A stretch of 64,000 bases of DNA from Vibrio gazogenes. GTDB taxonomy: Bacteria > Pseudomonadota > Gammaproteobacteria > Enterobacterales > Vibrionaceae. Under the pieces are notes generated by a model. It did not search any database, was not told the origin of the DNA, and saw nothing but the letters and a program-made list of their open reading frames with translations. Location of the stretch: contig NZ_CP092587.1 in NCBI RefSeq assembly GCF_023920225.1, positions 2,852,001-2,916,000 of the forward strand, read 5' to 3'. The translations under genes were made by a program, and so were the position numbers. Positions 17,652 to 26,617 of this stretch are shown in pieces (position 1 is the first letter of the stretch; every line of letters begins with the position of its first letter).

Positions 17652-18833
17652 TTATGACTCAAGTACCTTGCGGATAATCGCCCGCATGTGCGGGATACAA
17701 TGGCTGAAATGTACTTTGTAACCATCACACAGGTAATTTTTATTCGGAATACCATTCGAGGAGAGTGAAAAACGATGTTTCGGACACCCACCATGGCAAA
17801 CTTCTTTCACCGAACACTGGAGACAATCAACGGAGATATCCTTCGATTTACTTTGAGAAAACTGGATCTGCTGCTCACTGTTGACCATTTTCAGCAGGTT
17901 ATTCTGATGGATATTGCCCAGTTTGTTGTCCGGAAAAACGAAATGATCACATGAATACACATCACCGTTCGCTTCTAGTGCCAGATTTGCGCCACATTCT
18001 TCAGAAAAAACACAAATCCCTTTTCCGCCAACGAGCTGAGTCATGGTCTGTTCAAAATTCATTACAAAATACTGACCAATGTCCTTTTCCGCCCATTCGT
18101 CAAAAATCGTATTTAGAAAACGACCATAAGCTTCCGAAGGCACCGTCCACGGGGCAACCTGACACGGCTCTGAAAAGTCAGGCTTAATCAGAAACAGGCC
18201 ATTCGAATCTGGCTGGCTGGCAATCCGTTCGACCAGTGGAATAAACTGCATGTAATGACTGCCAACGGCTTTCAAAGCGCGGTAGACTTCCAACGGCTCA
18301 TGGACATTATGCTCACTGACAACCGTCAGTGTATTAAATTCGACTTGATATTTTTTCAATAGCTCAATGGCTTCAATCACTTTGTCATAAGTATCTTTGC
18401 CTGATTTAGACCGTCGGTAGCGATTATGATGCTCGGCGTTGCCATCAATAGAAAGGCCGATCAAAAATTGATGCCGGTGAAAAAATTTCGCCCAGCTCGG
18501 TGTCAGATTCAGGCCATTAGTCTGGAAAAAGTTATTAATCTGTTTTCCCTGCCCGTAGCACTGTTGATACGCAACCGCTTTTTCAAAAAACGCCAACCCT
18601 GCCAGCGTCGGTTCCCCACCCTGCCAGATAAAGTCGATGACAGGTGCAGACTGGGATTCAATATTGGTTTTTACATAGTTTTGCAGCGTCTCTTCATCCA
18701 TTTGCCAGTTCTGCTTGCGGCTCGGATAGAGTTTCTCCTTCTCCAGATAGAAACAGTATTCGCAATCAATGTTACACACGGAACCGGTCGGCTTCGACAA
18801 GAGCTGAAAATTCTCAATCTGGTTTTGCATCAC
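17652..18833 (-). CDS. Anaerobic sulfatase-maturating enzyme (radical SAM), 393 aa
   Basis: The radical-SAM cluster Cys20-x3-Cys24-x2-Cys27 (VCNIDCEYCFYLEK) and the SPASM-type C-terminal cysteines (CVFSEECG...CDHFVFPDNKLGN and CLQCSVKEVCHGGCPKHRF) identify an anSME. These enzymes oxidise the active-site Ser or Cys of sulfatases to formylglycine in the cytoplasm before export. The IWQGGEPTLAG segment is also typical. It is 77 bp downstream of the Ser-type sulfatase at 18911, its likely partner, in the same RAT4-controlled unit. Confidence 0.93.
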   Translation of the reverse strand: MMQNQIENFQLLSKPTGSVCNIDCEYCFYLEKEKLYPSRKQNWQMDEETLQNYVKTNIESQSAPVIDFIWQGGEPTLAGLAFFEKAVAYQQCYGQGKQINNFFQTNGLNLTPSWAKFFHRHQFLIGLSIDGNAEHHNRYRRSKSGKDTYDKVIEAIELLKKYQVEFNTLTVVSEHNVHEPLEVYRALKAVGSHYMQFIPLVERIASQPDSNGLFLIKPDFSEPCQVAPWTVPSEAYGRFLNTIFDEWAEKDIGQYFVMNFEQTMTQLVGGKGICVFSEECGANLALEANGDVYSCDHFVFPDNKLGNIHQNNLLKMVNSEQQIQFSQSKSKDISVDCLQCSVKEVCHGGCPKHRFSLSSNGIPNKNYLCDGYKVHFSHCIPHMRAIIRKVLES

Positions 18834-18910
18834 AGTGCCCTCTCGTATTCGATGAAATAGGGCCGTCGCACTAACGACAGCCCTGATTCGTTTTTTATTA
18901 ATATTTATCG

Positions 18911-20638
18911 TTATTGAAATGTGTAGCTCTGGTTTTCACTTTCTTTCCACCCATATCTTACGGATTTAAATTCAATTTTATGCACCCCTTGCGGGACTTT
19001 GAGTGCCTTGGTGTACAACAGCCAGTCTCCGTCATCAAATCGATAACCGATAGATGCGTTCTGAGTCCGGTTCACAATCGAAAATGTCTTAAACAATGAG
19101 TTGTAATGACCAAACGGTGCTTCTGTCACTCGCTGTTTACCGTCTTTATCCAGAATCTGTTTAACCATTTCAGACTCAGGCATCAGTGACATATCCACGG
19201 CACTGCCATCCCACGCAACCAAAGCCTGACGCATGGTTTCAAGTACCGCTTTATATTTAGGGTCTTGTGCCAGATTATTCAGCTCATATGGGTCATTGAC
19301 CTTGTCATACAGCTCTTCCTGAGGGCGAGGCTCAAACCAGATTTTTTGCTGTTTGTTCAGATGACCGGCTTCATTCTCCGCCTTCATCGATTGCATGATT
19401 CCCAGATTGTTACGGAAATTATTGTCATATCCACCGGGGATTTCCGTATGCTCGTTATACACATAACTATAGCGTGCGTTCCGAACACTTCGCCCATATT
19501 GAGGTACGCTATCGAAACGATCCCGCCCGGCATAGACATATTCACGTACAGTTGCGTTATCTTTCGATAAATCAACCCCGGTCATATAGTCCGGAACTTG
19601 GCTACCGGAGAACCCAAGAATGGTCGGGGCTAAATCTTCAAAAGAGACCAGACGACTTTCTGTTTGACCATTTTGTTTCCACCATAAGGGGCGATATTGC
19701 TTCGGTACATGTACCATAAATGGCACTTTCAGCCCCGAATCATAGAGATCGCGTTTATGTCGGGGAATACCATCACCGTGATCCGTCGTCACGATCAAAA
19801 TGGTGTTGTCCCAGAGTCCGTCTTTCTTCAGCCCCTGAACGATCTTGCCGACCATCTGATCCATCACCTGAACATTGTCGTAATGTCGGGCAATATCACG
19901 TCTGACTCTCGGCGTGTCGGGATAATAGGGTTCAAGTTTGATATCCTTCGGATCCGTTAGCTGAATATTGTAATGGGCCCGCAATTTATCCCACCGATTA
20001 ACCAACCTCTCCCATTTCTTATCCAACAGATCTTCCTTGCGGAAAATCCCTGACTCATGCGTAATCTGTGGATTGAGATGTAAGAAGAATGGCTTGCCAT
20101 GAAGATCGTAATTCCGCCACGCTATCGGAGCCATAAAATCATCCATATTTTTATATGAACCATGTTGATCCCACAACGTAAATGGCCCGATATTCATTGG
20201 CCCCCCCGAAAACTGATAGTCGGTTTTGGTATCATTGTAAGTGAAATACCCGTTGGCACGGAGCAGTTCGGGGTAACCTTTGACTTGTGATTCAGGCACG
20301 CCAATATATCCACCACCGGGATAATTGGTCGTGCGCATATGCTGTAAGCCTAAAGTTTGTGGAAATCTGCCGGTAATCACACCAGCCCGACTCGGAGCGG
20401 AAACGGGAGCCATCGCATAAACCTGTTGAAAACGGACGCTCTCTTTTGCCAATGCATCAATATTCGGGGTTTTTGCGACAGAGTCCCCATAGGCACCCCA
20501 CCTCGGGCTCAGATCTTCAGCCATAATCAGAACGATATTCGGTTTTTCAGACTGTTTCTGTGGTGTAAAATCAGCCGCATTGACCGTACTGCTGATACTG
20601 GCAGCTAACAATGTTAAAGCTAGGACATTTTTCTTCAT
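18911..20638 (-). CDS. Exported Ser-type sulfatase, sulfamidase-like, 575 aa
   Basis: The signal peptide (MKKNVLALTLLAASISSTVNAAD) is followed by the metal site NIVLIMAEDL, the Ser80-A-P-S-R84 maturation motif and the calcium/active-site segment IVTTDHGDGIPRHKRDLYD. The order of motifs and the GLQHMRTTN sequence after the active site recall heparan N-sulfatase-like proteins. A C-terminal 60-residue extension is beta-rich. Probable periplasmic enzyme removing sulfate from a sugar or glycan. It heads an operon with an anSME and an exported unknown, behind RAT4. Confidence 0.9.
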   Translation of the reverse strand: MKKNVLALTLLAASISSTVNAADFTPQKQSEKPNIVLIMAEDLSPRWGAYGDSVAKTPNIDALAKESVRFQQVYAMAPVSAPSRAGVITGRFPQTLGLQHMRTTNYPGGGYIGVPESQVKGYPELLRANGYFTYNDTKTDYQFSGGPMNIGPFTLWDQHGSYKNMDDFMAPIAWRNYDLHGKPFFLHLNPQITHESGIFRKEDLLDKKWERLVNRWDKLRAHYNIQLTDPKDIKLEPYYPDTPRVRRDIARHYDNVQVMDQMVGKIVQGLKKDGLWDNTILIVTTDHGDGIPRHKRDLYDSGLKVPFMVHVPKQYRPLWWKQNGQTESRLVSFEDLAPTILGFSGSQVPDYMTGVDLSKDNATVREYVYAGRDRFDSVPQYGRSVRNARYSYVYNEHTEIPGGYDNNFRNNLGIMQSMKAENEAGHLNKQQKIWFEPRPQEELYDKVNDPYELNNLAQDPKYKAVLETMRQALVAWDGSAVDMSLMPESEMVKQILDKDGKQRVTEAPFGHYNSLFKTFSIVNRTQNASIGYRFDDGDWLLYTKALKVPQGVHKIEFKSVRYGWKESENQSYTFQ

Positions 20639-20682
20639 TTCCTATTCTCCTGAAAGTCAGCAATTTGCATCGCCCAGAAATG

Positions 20683-20747
20683 AAAAAACCCAAGCAGAGA
20701 TATTTCTACCTCTGCTTGGGTCTTGCCTGTCGAAACAGTAACAATCC
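20683..20747 (-). promoter_or_regulatory. RAT antiterminator + terminator, sulfatase/anSME operon leader (RAT4)
   Basis: On the minus strand 20747-20719 reads GGATTGTTACTG, a loop, then CAGGCAAGACC. The GCAAGACC form is that of SacY/SacT-type sites. The terminator stem ACCCAAGCAGAG/CTCTGCTTGGGT (20688-20699 and 20710-20721) overlaps it and is followed by U residues. The sulfatase ATG is about 45 nt downstream. Confidence 0.93.
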
Positions 20748-20906
20748 GTGCGAATACAGTCAGCCTACTTTTCTATTGTGTAAATAGCAATTACAAGTCG
20801 TTCTATCTGTGATTGCTATCGCCTTCATTGGCGAATAAACCATGATGAATCAAGCCACCGAAATGAACAACTTCCGGCGGCAATCATCTCAGTACGCCGA
20901 TAGAAC

Positions 20907-22067
20907 TTAAAAATTAAACAGAGACTCGAGATACATCTGATCATCACCTTTATCGCTCATGGCTTCAGAAATTGCGATAGTGGTTCTACGATTGATATAA
21001 TATTTCAGTTGGAATTCAAAAGCTTTATCAAGCTCATCCAGATTCACAATGATCGCCGGAGAAAATCCTTTGCCGTTTTTAGGGAGCAGCCTGTAGGTTA
21101 CATTTGCAGATGCACCTAGACCTTTGGTGGCATATCCTTGGTTACGGATGATATCGCCATTTTCATTATCATCCATTTTCGAGTAAGAAAAGTTCCAAGA
21201 CATACGTTGTGCCATTGCAAACTGCTTATACCCATAGAATGTATAAGTCAGCAAATTCTTATCGGTCCGCTCATAGTTAGTATCAGAATTGGAGTGATAA
21301 GAATCTTTCGTCTTCGCACCGCGGTTCCCCCAAATTCCTTTACTACCGACAAAAAGACCCGGCTGACCATTATGAACCGCCAGATAAGCACCGAAGGAAT
21401 CAGCTTCACGCGAATAAATATCTGCCGTCTGATAACCGAAATCCATCCCCATAATGTCAGAATCCATATCATAGGAAGCATAAACATACAGGTTATTGTC
21501 ATAGTGGCTGTCGTAAATAATTTTCCCTGCATTTTTTCTCCCTCTTTCTGACTGGTTGTTATACAAACCCGTAATAGCGACATCATTGGAGAACGATGAC
21601 ATCGTCGCGGTGTATTTACCATAACCCAGAAAGCCCCAGACCGAATCTTCAAAACCAACCCGGAATTGGTCAATCTTCTGATCATCATCAAAATCATCGA
21701 AACGATCAGTTACCTTATTATCATTATCAGCCCAGACTTCTTGGGCCTCCATCCGCAAATCACCGACAAACCCGATCCGATCCGTAAGGGCTGTGTAGCC
21801 CCTCATGCGCATCATCACTCTAAAATAAGCTTTCTCATAATCAGTGTGATCCGTTGATGTGTTATAACCGCCTTTTAAGAAGCCATTAAAAAACCACCGT
21901 GAATTTTTATCCAGATTTGTGAATGATTCGATTGTTGAACCCGCTTTCTTATAATTTTCGACCAGATCAGAGTCCCACGTTGTCGTGTCACTCTTTGCAT
22001 AAACATTATGGCTTAACCCACATACTATCGCTATTGCTAAAATTTTAATATTTTTCATATCTTTCAA
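20907..22067 (-). CDS. Outer-membrane porin, 386 aa
   Basis: A signal peptide ending near NVYA is followed by alternating amphipathic strands rich in Tyr, Phe, Asp and Asn, many ending in aromatic residues, and a C-terminal Phe (MYLESLFNF), the signal for outer-membrane insertion by the Bam complex. Length and pattern fit general or sugar-inducible trimeric porins. The acidic stretches (DDFDDDQK and others) may be extracellular loops or calcium-binding turns. It is behind its own RAT, so it is likely the inducible entry channel for the regulon's substrate. Confidence 0.85.
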   Translation of the reverse strand: MKDMKNIKILAIAIVCGLSHNVYAKSDTTTWDSDLVENYKKAGSTIESFTNLDKNSRWFFNGFLKGGYNTSTDHTDYEKAYFRVMMRMRGYTALTDRIGFVGDLRMEAQEVWADNDNKVTDRFDDFDDDQKIDQFRVGFEDSVWGFLGYGKYTATMSSFSNDVAITGLYNNQSERGRKNAGKIIYDSHYDNNLYVYASYDMDSDIMGMDFGYQTADIYSREADSFGAYLAVHNGQPGLFVGSKGIWGNRGAKTKDSYHSNSDTNYERTDKNLLTYTFYGYKQFAMAQRMSWNFSYSKMDDNENGDIIRNQGYATKGLGASANVTYRLLPKNGKGFSPAIIVNLDELDKAFEFQLKYYINRRTTIAISEAMSDKGDDQMYLESLFNF

Positions 22068-22079
22068 ACCCCTATTAAT

Positions 22080-22146
22080 AAAAAAACCCGCCAGACCATT
22101 ATAAATAACGGTCTGGCGGGTTTTGCCTGAAATTCAGTAGCAATCC
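22080..22146 (-). promoter_or_regulatory. RAT antiterminator + terminator, porin leader (RAT5)
   Basis: On the minus strand 22146-22119 reads GGATTGCTACTG, a five-base loop, then CAGGCAAAACC. The loop is one base shorter than usual. A 13-bp perfect stem AACCCGCCAGACC/GGTCTGGCGGGTT (22085-22097 and 22110-22122) overlaps it and ends in U residues at 22086-22080, about 12 nt from the porin ATG. Confidence 0.92.
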
Positions 22147-22328
22147 AACGCCAATAATAAATAATTATTACAAAATAAAAACCAATTGATACTTTTAATG
22201 TGACCAAACTCAATAAATATTTTTATCAATATGAAAAATAAATAAATCACACCTAAAAAAATTTATGCAAATAATAGCTATAGAAAAAAATGAGATGCAC
22301 AGTCTCATTATTTTTATGATAATTAAAG

Positions 22329-23834
22329 TTAACTATTGGGATTAAATAATGGTGCTTTAGGTTTTGGCATATTCTCTTTAAATATCTTCGCCGCAGACAC
22401 AACCTCAGTCAGAATTTTCGGTGACCGTTGTGCAAGGTTTATCGTTTCATTCGGATCTTCTTTGAGATTATACAATGTCGGCTCATTCAGCCACACAACC
22501 CCTTTTCTACCTTTGCGCTCTCCGAAGACAACTTTATAGTCTCCCATCCGAAATGCCGTAAACTGCCCCAGAACATAATAAGGCATGATCGTTCTGGCAC
22601 TCTTATCCCCTTTCAACCATGTTTTACTGATATCAAACCCATCGAGATCTTTGACCGGATGATGGGTGCCTGTAAGAGACATAATCGTCGGCAGGATATC
22701 CAGCGTACTGCCGATGCCATCAACGACTTCATTTTTCAGATGACCTTTCCAGTTAACGATAAACGGCACTCTCATTCCGCCTTCATACTGGGTACCTTTC
22801 GCATCTCTCAAGTCTCCTTTTTGACCGGCCAGCCCCCATTTGTTCCACATCCACCAAGGGCCGTTATCTGAAGTGAACATCACAATGGTATTATCCGCAA
22901 TCCCTTGTTTTTCCAATTGATCCATAATTTGCCCGACCGACCAGTCAATTTCCAGCAAGATGTCACCATAGCGGTTATGACCTTTCCCAACAAACTCAGG
23001 AGAACCAAACAATGGTGTATGTGTCTGGGGATAAGACATGAACATAAAAAACGGATTTTTTTGGTGCTTATGTTCGGCAATGTAGTCTTTGGCACGACTG
23101 GTAATATTTTTGGTAAAGGTTGCCTGTTTCATACCACCGGGAACCTTATAATCAATGTATTTACCGTTGATGGTATCTTTGGCCTCATAAGACATATACA
23201 AGGGCACATCCCAATATTCTTGCTTCGGCAGAATATAAGCAGGCATTCCCTTAACCCAGGCAGCATGTGCTGCTTTGGGATCATTTTTCATCAACGCATT
23301 CATTTCTAACTGATTTGGTGTGATCGTTGAATAACGGTCATTACTGGCAGGAATACCATACCACCAATCGAATCCGTGACGAGTCGGGAATGAATCGGCA
23401 TTGGATCCCAGATGCCATTTACCGTACATCACAGTGTCATAGCCATTGGTCTTCAGTGAGTCAGCGATTGTCACTTCTGTTTTCGGGAAACCATCCGGAT
23501 CTCCTTCAATAAAGACCCCCGGCGCGGTTGTACCATACAGGCCTGTTTTGGGCCCTAATCGTCCAGTTAACAAACCACCACGGCTGGGAGAAGAAATAGG
23601 TGAACTCACATAAAAATTGGTCCAGCGCTGACCTGTTTTGGCAAGTTTATCTAAATTTGGGGTTGGTGTTTTACTACCTTGTAAGCCAATATCTGCCCAC
23701 CCCATATCGTCAGTAAATAAAATAATAACGTTGGGTTTTTCTGCCGAATGTTGACTTGCCACAGCCAAAGGAGTCATCCCAGTCATACTCGCGACGGCAA
23801 CACTGACACCAATTGCAATATTTTTTATCTTCAT
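22329..23834 (-). CDS. Exported Ser-type arylsulfatase A-like protein, 501 aa
   Basis: After a signal peptide (to about AVAS) come NVIILFTDDMGWADIG (metal site), the Ser81-S-P-S-R85 formylglycine motif with GGLLTGR, MYGKWHLG, and TSDNGPWWMWN. This arrangement is the arylsulfatase A/GalNAc-sulfatase type. It is periplasmic, requiring anSME for activation. The nearest upstream regulatory signal is RAT6, separated by an unusually long 425-nt leader. A GGAAATAAGGTG stretch before the ATG serves as the ribosome-binding region. Substrate unknown. Confidence 0.9.
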   Translation of the reverse strand: MKIKNIAIGVSVAVASMTGMTPLAVASQHSAEKPNVIILFTDDMGWADIGLQGSKTPTPNLDKLAKTGQRWTNFYVSSPISSPSRGGLLTGRLGPKTGLYGTTAPGVFIEGDPDGFPKTEVTIADSLKTNGYDTVMYGKWHLGSNADSFPTRHGFDWWYGIPASNDRYSTITPNQLEMNALMKNDPKAAHAAWVKGMPAYILPKQEYWDVPLYMSYEAKDTINGKYIDYKVPGGMKQATFTKNITSRAKDYIAEHKHQKNPFFMFMSYPQTHTPLFGSPEFVGKGHNRYGDILLEIDWSVGQIMDQLEKQGIADNTIVMFTSDNGPWWMWNKWGLAGQKGDLRDAKGTQYEGGMRVPFIVNWKGHLKNEVVDGIGSTLDILPTIMSLTGTHHPVKDLDGFDISKTWLKGDKSARTIMPYYVLGQFTAFRMGDYKVVFGERKGRKGVVWLNEPTLYNLKEDPNETINLAQRSPKILTEVVSAAKIFKENMPKPKAPLFNPNS

Positions 23835-24258
23835 GTTTTATGCACCTTATTTCCTTCATGTTATATCAATTTGATACCAATTCTTATTAAGAACCATTGA
23901 TATATGCTCACATATTTAAACAATGAAATGGATGAAATAGAGTACAAACAGAACACTGTCAAAAAATAAAACGCATACCCAAAATACTATTTATAAAATA
24001 GTCCATCTAGCATCAATAAGTTTATCCTATGATACTTATATTATATATATGTATCTAAACGATGATGTACTCTTTTACATCCCTTTATAAAAAATTAAGC
24101 AGTGACTCAATACTATCTCATAGTTCCCTAATTATATAAATACTCAACAGTTGTACTCGAATAGCCACGAGATTATAAAAAATGATGCATGCTGTTTTTA
24201 TTTATATTCTCCTCATTTTTAACATCATATTATAACGAGCGATATGTTTGTTTTATTC
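23835..24258 (-). other. Long AT-rich leader between RAT6 terminator and sulfatase
   Basis: No ORF with a ribosome-binding site is visible on either strand in this 424-bp stretch. The other five RAT leaders are about 10-115 nt from terminator to start codon, so this one stands out. It may hold a second promoter, a processing site or the remains of a deleted gene. Confidence 0.5.
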
Positions 24259-24352
24259 AAAAAAAAACCTAAATCCAATCAAATCCGGATAATAACTATC
24301 AACTAGATCTGATTGGATTTAGGTCTTGCCTGCAAAATCGCAGTAACAATCC
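24259..24352 (-). promoter_or_regulatory. RAT antiterminator + terminator (RAT6)
   Basis: On the minus strand 24352-24322 reads GGATTGTTACTGCG, a short loop, then GCAGGCAAGACC (31 nt, arms fully conserved). It overlaps a 15-bp perfect terminator stem ACCTAAATCCAATCA/TGATTGGATTTAGGT (24267-24281 and 24310-24324) followed by about eight U. The next gene downstream on this strand is the arylsulfatase at 23834. Confidence 0.93.
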
Positions 24353-24608
24353 ACATTGCCAATGCATATATTTTTAAAATAACAACTATTTTAGACTAAG
24401 CAAATACAATCTACCAGACTGTGATATATATCGATAAACATAAAAGAAAGCTACAATTAATGTGATCATCCCCATGTTTTAGCCACAATTTCTTGAGTGG
24501 TCTATTGAGAAGATAAAGTTGTTCGCTTTATTTTCATAAGTAAGCAACATCCGTGTCCTAACCATGTTTACATTTTCGGCAACGACACAAACGGACAACA
24601 GCGAGCGG

Positions 24609-25922
24609 TTACCGATTCATGCAGCACTTCTTATATTTTTTGCCACTGCCACATGGACATAAACTATTTCTTGATACTGTCTTTGTGCTTTTGGGTAAGT
24701 GGCTCTGATTAAAGTCGATATTTTTCAATATCATAATGTCATTGACGGGTTGACCGTTAAAAATCAAACCTCGAATTTGTCCCATCGTTTCAGCAATATG
24801 ACGGAAGTAATGTTTGTACCCCGCACAAAAGTAATTATGCTGAGGAAAACCGGATGGGGAGACATTAAACCGGTGTTTTGGACACCCCCCATTACAAGCA
24901 AACAGAAATTCACAATGCCTACAGTCTGGTGTGAGTGACTTTTTCTTACTTTGGCCAAACTCAATCGCCTGTTCACTATTATTCATTTCAAAAATAGAGA
25001 CATCATGAATGTTGCCTAGTTTATGTTCCGGGTACACAAAGTGGTCACAATTATATAAGTCACCATTAGACTCTAGTGCAAACGCATGACCGCAGGTTTC
25101 GGCAAAGATACAAATTCCGGCAGGTTCTCCACACCAGGATGAAATGGCGTTATCAAAGGTTTGCACAAAGATCTTACCGACATCTTTCTTGACCCACTCA
25201 TCAAAAATAGACGTCAAAAATTGACCGTATTGAAGGGGGGTAACCGACCAAGAGGTCACGCGTGCTTCTGTGACATCAGGAGAAACGAAACTGAGCCCGT
25301 CTGCCGTTTTCTCTTCAATTTCACGTTCTACCAACGGGATAAACTGCATATAGGTAGAACCGATTTGTTTCAAGAATTGATACACGTCTAACGCATAGTC
25401 AGCATTTGCATCACTCACAACCGTTAAGGTCGTAAAATCCACGCGATGTTTCTGTAATAACGCAACGGCTGCGATAACCTTATCAAAACTGCCTCTTTGC
25501 GCTCGATTCAGGCGATATTTATCGTGCAGATGTTGAGGGCCATCAATGGATAAACCAATCAGAAAATCATGTTTGATGAAGAATTCACACCATTCATCGT
25601 TGAGTAGAACCCCATTGGTTTGGAAAGCATGCGTGATTTGTTTCCCCGCGCCATATTTGTCACAAAACGCAATGACCTTTCTGAAAAAGTCGATCCCCAT
25701 TAATGTCGGTTCACCACCTTGCCAGACAAACTGAACGTCAGCCCCGCTTTGCGCTTGAATATATTGACGAACATAAAGCTCGAGCGTCTCCTCGGTCATT
25801 TGCCATTGACTCTGATCCGGATACAACTTTTCCTTCTCCAGATAAAAACAATAGCGACAATCCAAATTACATTTTGAGCTACTCGGCTTACTCATCACAT
25901 GACATTGATTGACGATTTGCAT
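24609..25922 (-). CDS. Anaerobic sulfatase-maturating enzyme with C-terminal SEC-C motif, 437 aa
   Basis: The radical-SAM motif Cys18-x3-Cys22-x2-Cys25 (KCNLDCRYCFYLEK), FVWQGGEPTLMG, and the SPASM-type cysteines (CIFAETCG, CDHFVYPEHKLG, CRHCEFLFACNGGCPKHRF) make this an anSME. Unlike the enzyme at 17652, it has about 40 extra residues ending in a SEC-C zinc motif (LCPCGSGKKYKKCC), which is known from SecA and often mediates zinc binding or protein contact. It follows two DUF202 genes and is the last gene of the second sulfatase operon, whose Cys-type sulfatase is the likely client. Confidence 0.92.
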   Translation of the reverse strand: MQIVNQCHVMSKPSSSKCNLDCRYCFYLEKEKLYPDQSQWQMTEETLELYVRQYIQAQSGADVQFVWQGGEPTLMGIDFFRKVIAFCDKYGAGKQITHAFQTNGVLLNDEWCEFFIKHDFLIGLSIDGPQHLHDKYRLNRAQRGSFDKVIAAVALLQKHRVDFTTLTVVSDANADYALDVYQFLKQIGSTYMQFIPLVEREIEEKTADGLSFVSPDVTEARVTSWSVTPLQYGQFLTSIFDEWVKKDVGKIFVQTFDNAISSWCGEPAGICIFAETCGHAFALESNGDLYNCDHFVYPEHKLGNIHDVSIFEMNNSEQAIEFGQSKKKSLTPDCRHCEFLFACNGGCPKHRFNVSPSGFPQHNYFCAGYKHYFRHIAETMGQIRGLIFNGQPVNDIMILKNIDFNQSHLPKSTKTVSRNSLCPCGSGKKYKKCCMNR

Positions 25923-25940
25923 AGATTCCTCAAATTTGGT

Positions 25941-26264
25941 TTATGACTGTATGAAACGTAAGCAAATATTTAGCGCATAGAATAAAGCAGCAAAGACCAA
26001 TACTCCGCTAAGCCCCTGTTTTTGAATGATGAATGGCCCATATGAGGAAGCGGGGGTTCCTTTAATATTCCGGCTCAGCTCAATGGATGTGAATAAACTG
26101 AATAGCATAGTGCTGATCAGTAGAAAAACGGCAATGACCACAAGTAGAGAGTTGGATGATAATAAACCGATACGACAAATGGCCGCGACAATCACTATCG
26201 ACGACAACATCGTTCTCCACCATGACAATAGCGTCCGTTCATATTGAAGACCGGGCTTTTCCAT
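25941..26264 (-). CDS. DUF202 membrane protein (YidG-like), 107 aa
   Basis: It opens with QYERTLLSWWRTMLS, the conserved Glu-Arg-Thr-x-Leu-x-Trp-x-Arg-Thr motif of DUF202 proteins, followed by three hydrophobic segments (SSIVIVAAICRIGLL, LLVVIAVFLLISTMLFSLF, GVLVFAALFYALNICL). Function of the family is unknown. E. coli yidG and yidH also lie beside a sulfatase gene (yidJ), so the association with sulfatases seems conserved. It is six bases downstream of the other DUF202 gene. Confidence 0.85.
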   Translation of the reverse strand: MEKPGLQYERTLLSWWRTMLSSIVIVAAICRIGLLSSNSLLVVIAVFLLISTMLFSLFTSIELSRNIKGTPASSYGPFIIQKQGLSGVLVFAALFYALNICLRFIQS

Positions 26265-26270
26265 AACCGC

Positions 26271-26615
26271 CTACCCAGCCACGATGAACAACATAAGCAC
26301 GAGCGAGATCAATCCAAAAATAAGACTGACGACTTTCATTATCCACGGATAATTCAGTGGCTCTTGACTGCGCATCGCTCGCTCATTCTGGGCCCATCTT
26401 GTATAGGCCCAGCCGGCAATCACCGCAGAAAACCCACATAGCGTTACAGACAATGCGATTCTTAGTCCCGGTGTGGCTAAATCCAATGACAGTTGGTCAA
26501 TTGCGATGGCCCCTGCGAGAATCGCAATCGCAGTACGAATCCAAGCAAGGTAAGTGCGTTCGTTCGCTAATGAGAAACGATAATCTGGATCGACACCATT
26601 TTTCTTCCAGCTCAT
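26271..26615 (-). CDS. DUF202 membrane protein (YidH-like), 114 aa
   Basis: The N-terminus has the DUF202 signature FSLANERTYLAWIRTAIAIL, and three membrane segments follow (ILAGAIAIDQLSL region, ALSVTLCGFSAVIAGWAYT, VVSLIFGLISLVLMLFIVAG). It pairs with the shorter DUF202 protein downstream, as YidH does with YidG in E. coli, and may form a heteromeric inner-membrane complex. It begins three bases after rpiR in the same operon. Confidence 0.87.
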   Translation of the reverse strand: MSWKKNGVDPDYRFSLANERTYLAWIRTAIAILAGAIAIDQLSLDLATPGLRIALSVTLCGFSAVIAGWAYTRWAQNERAMRSQEPLNYPWIMKVVSLIFGLISLVLMLFIVAG

Positions 26616-26617
26616 AA

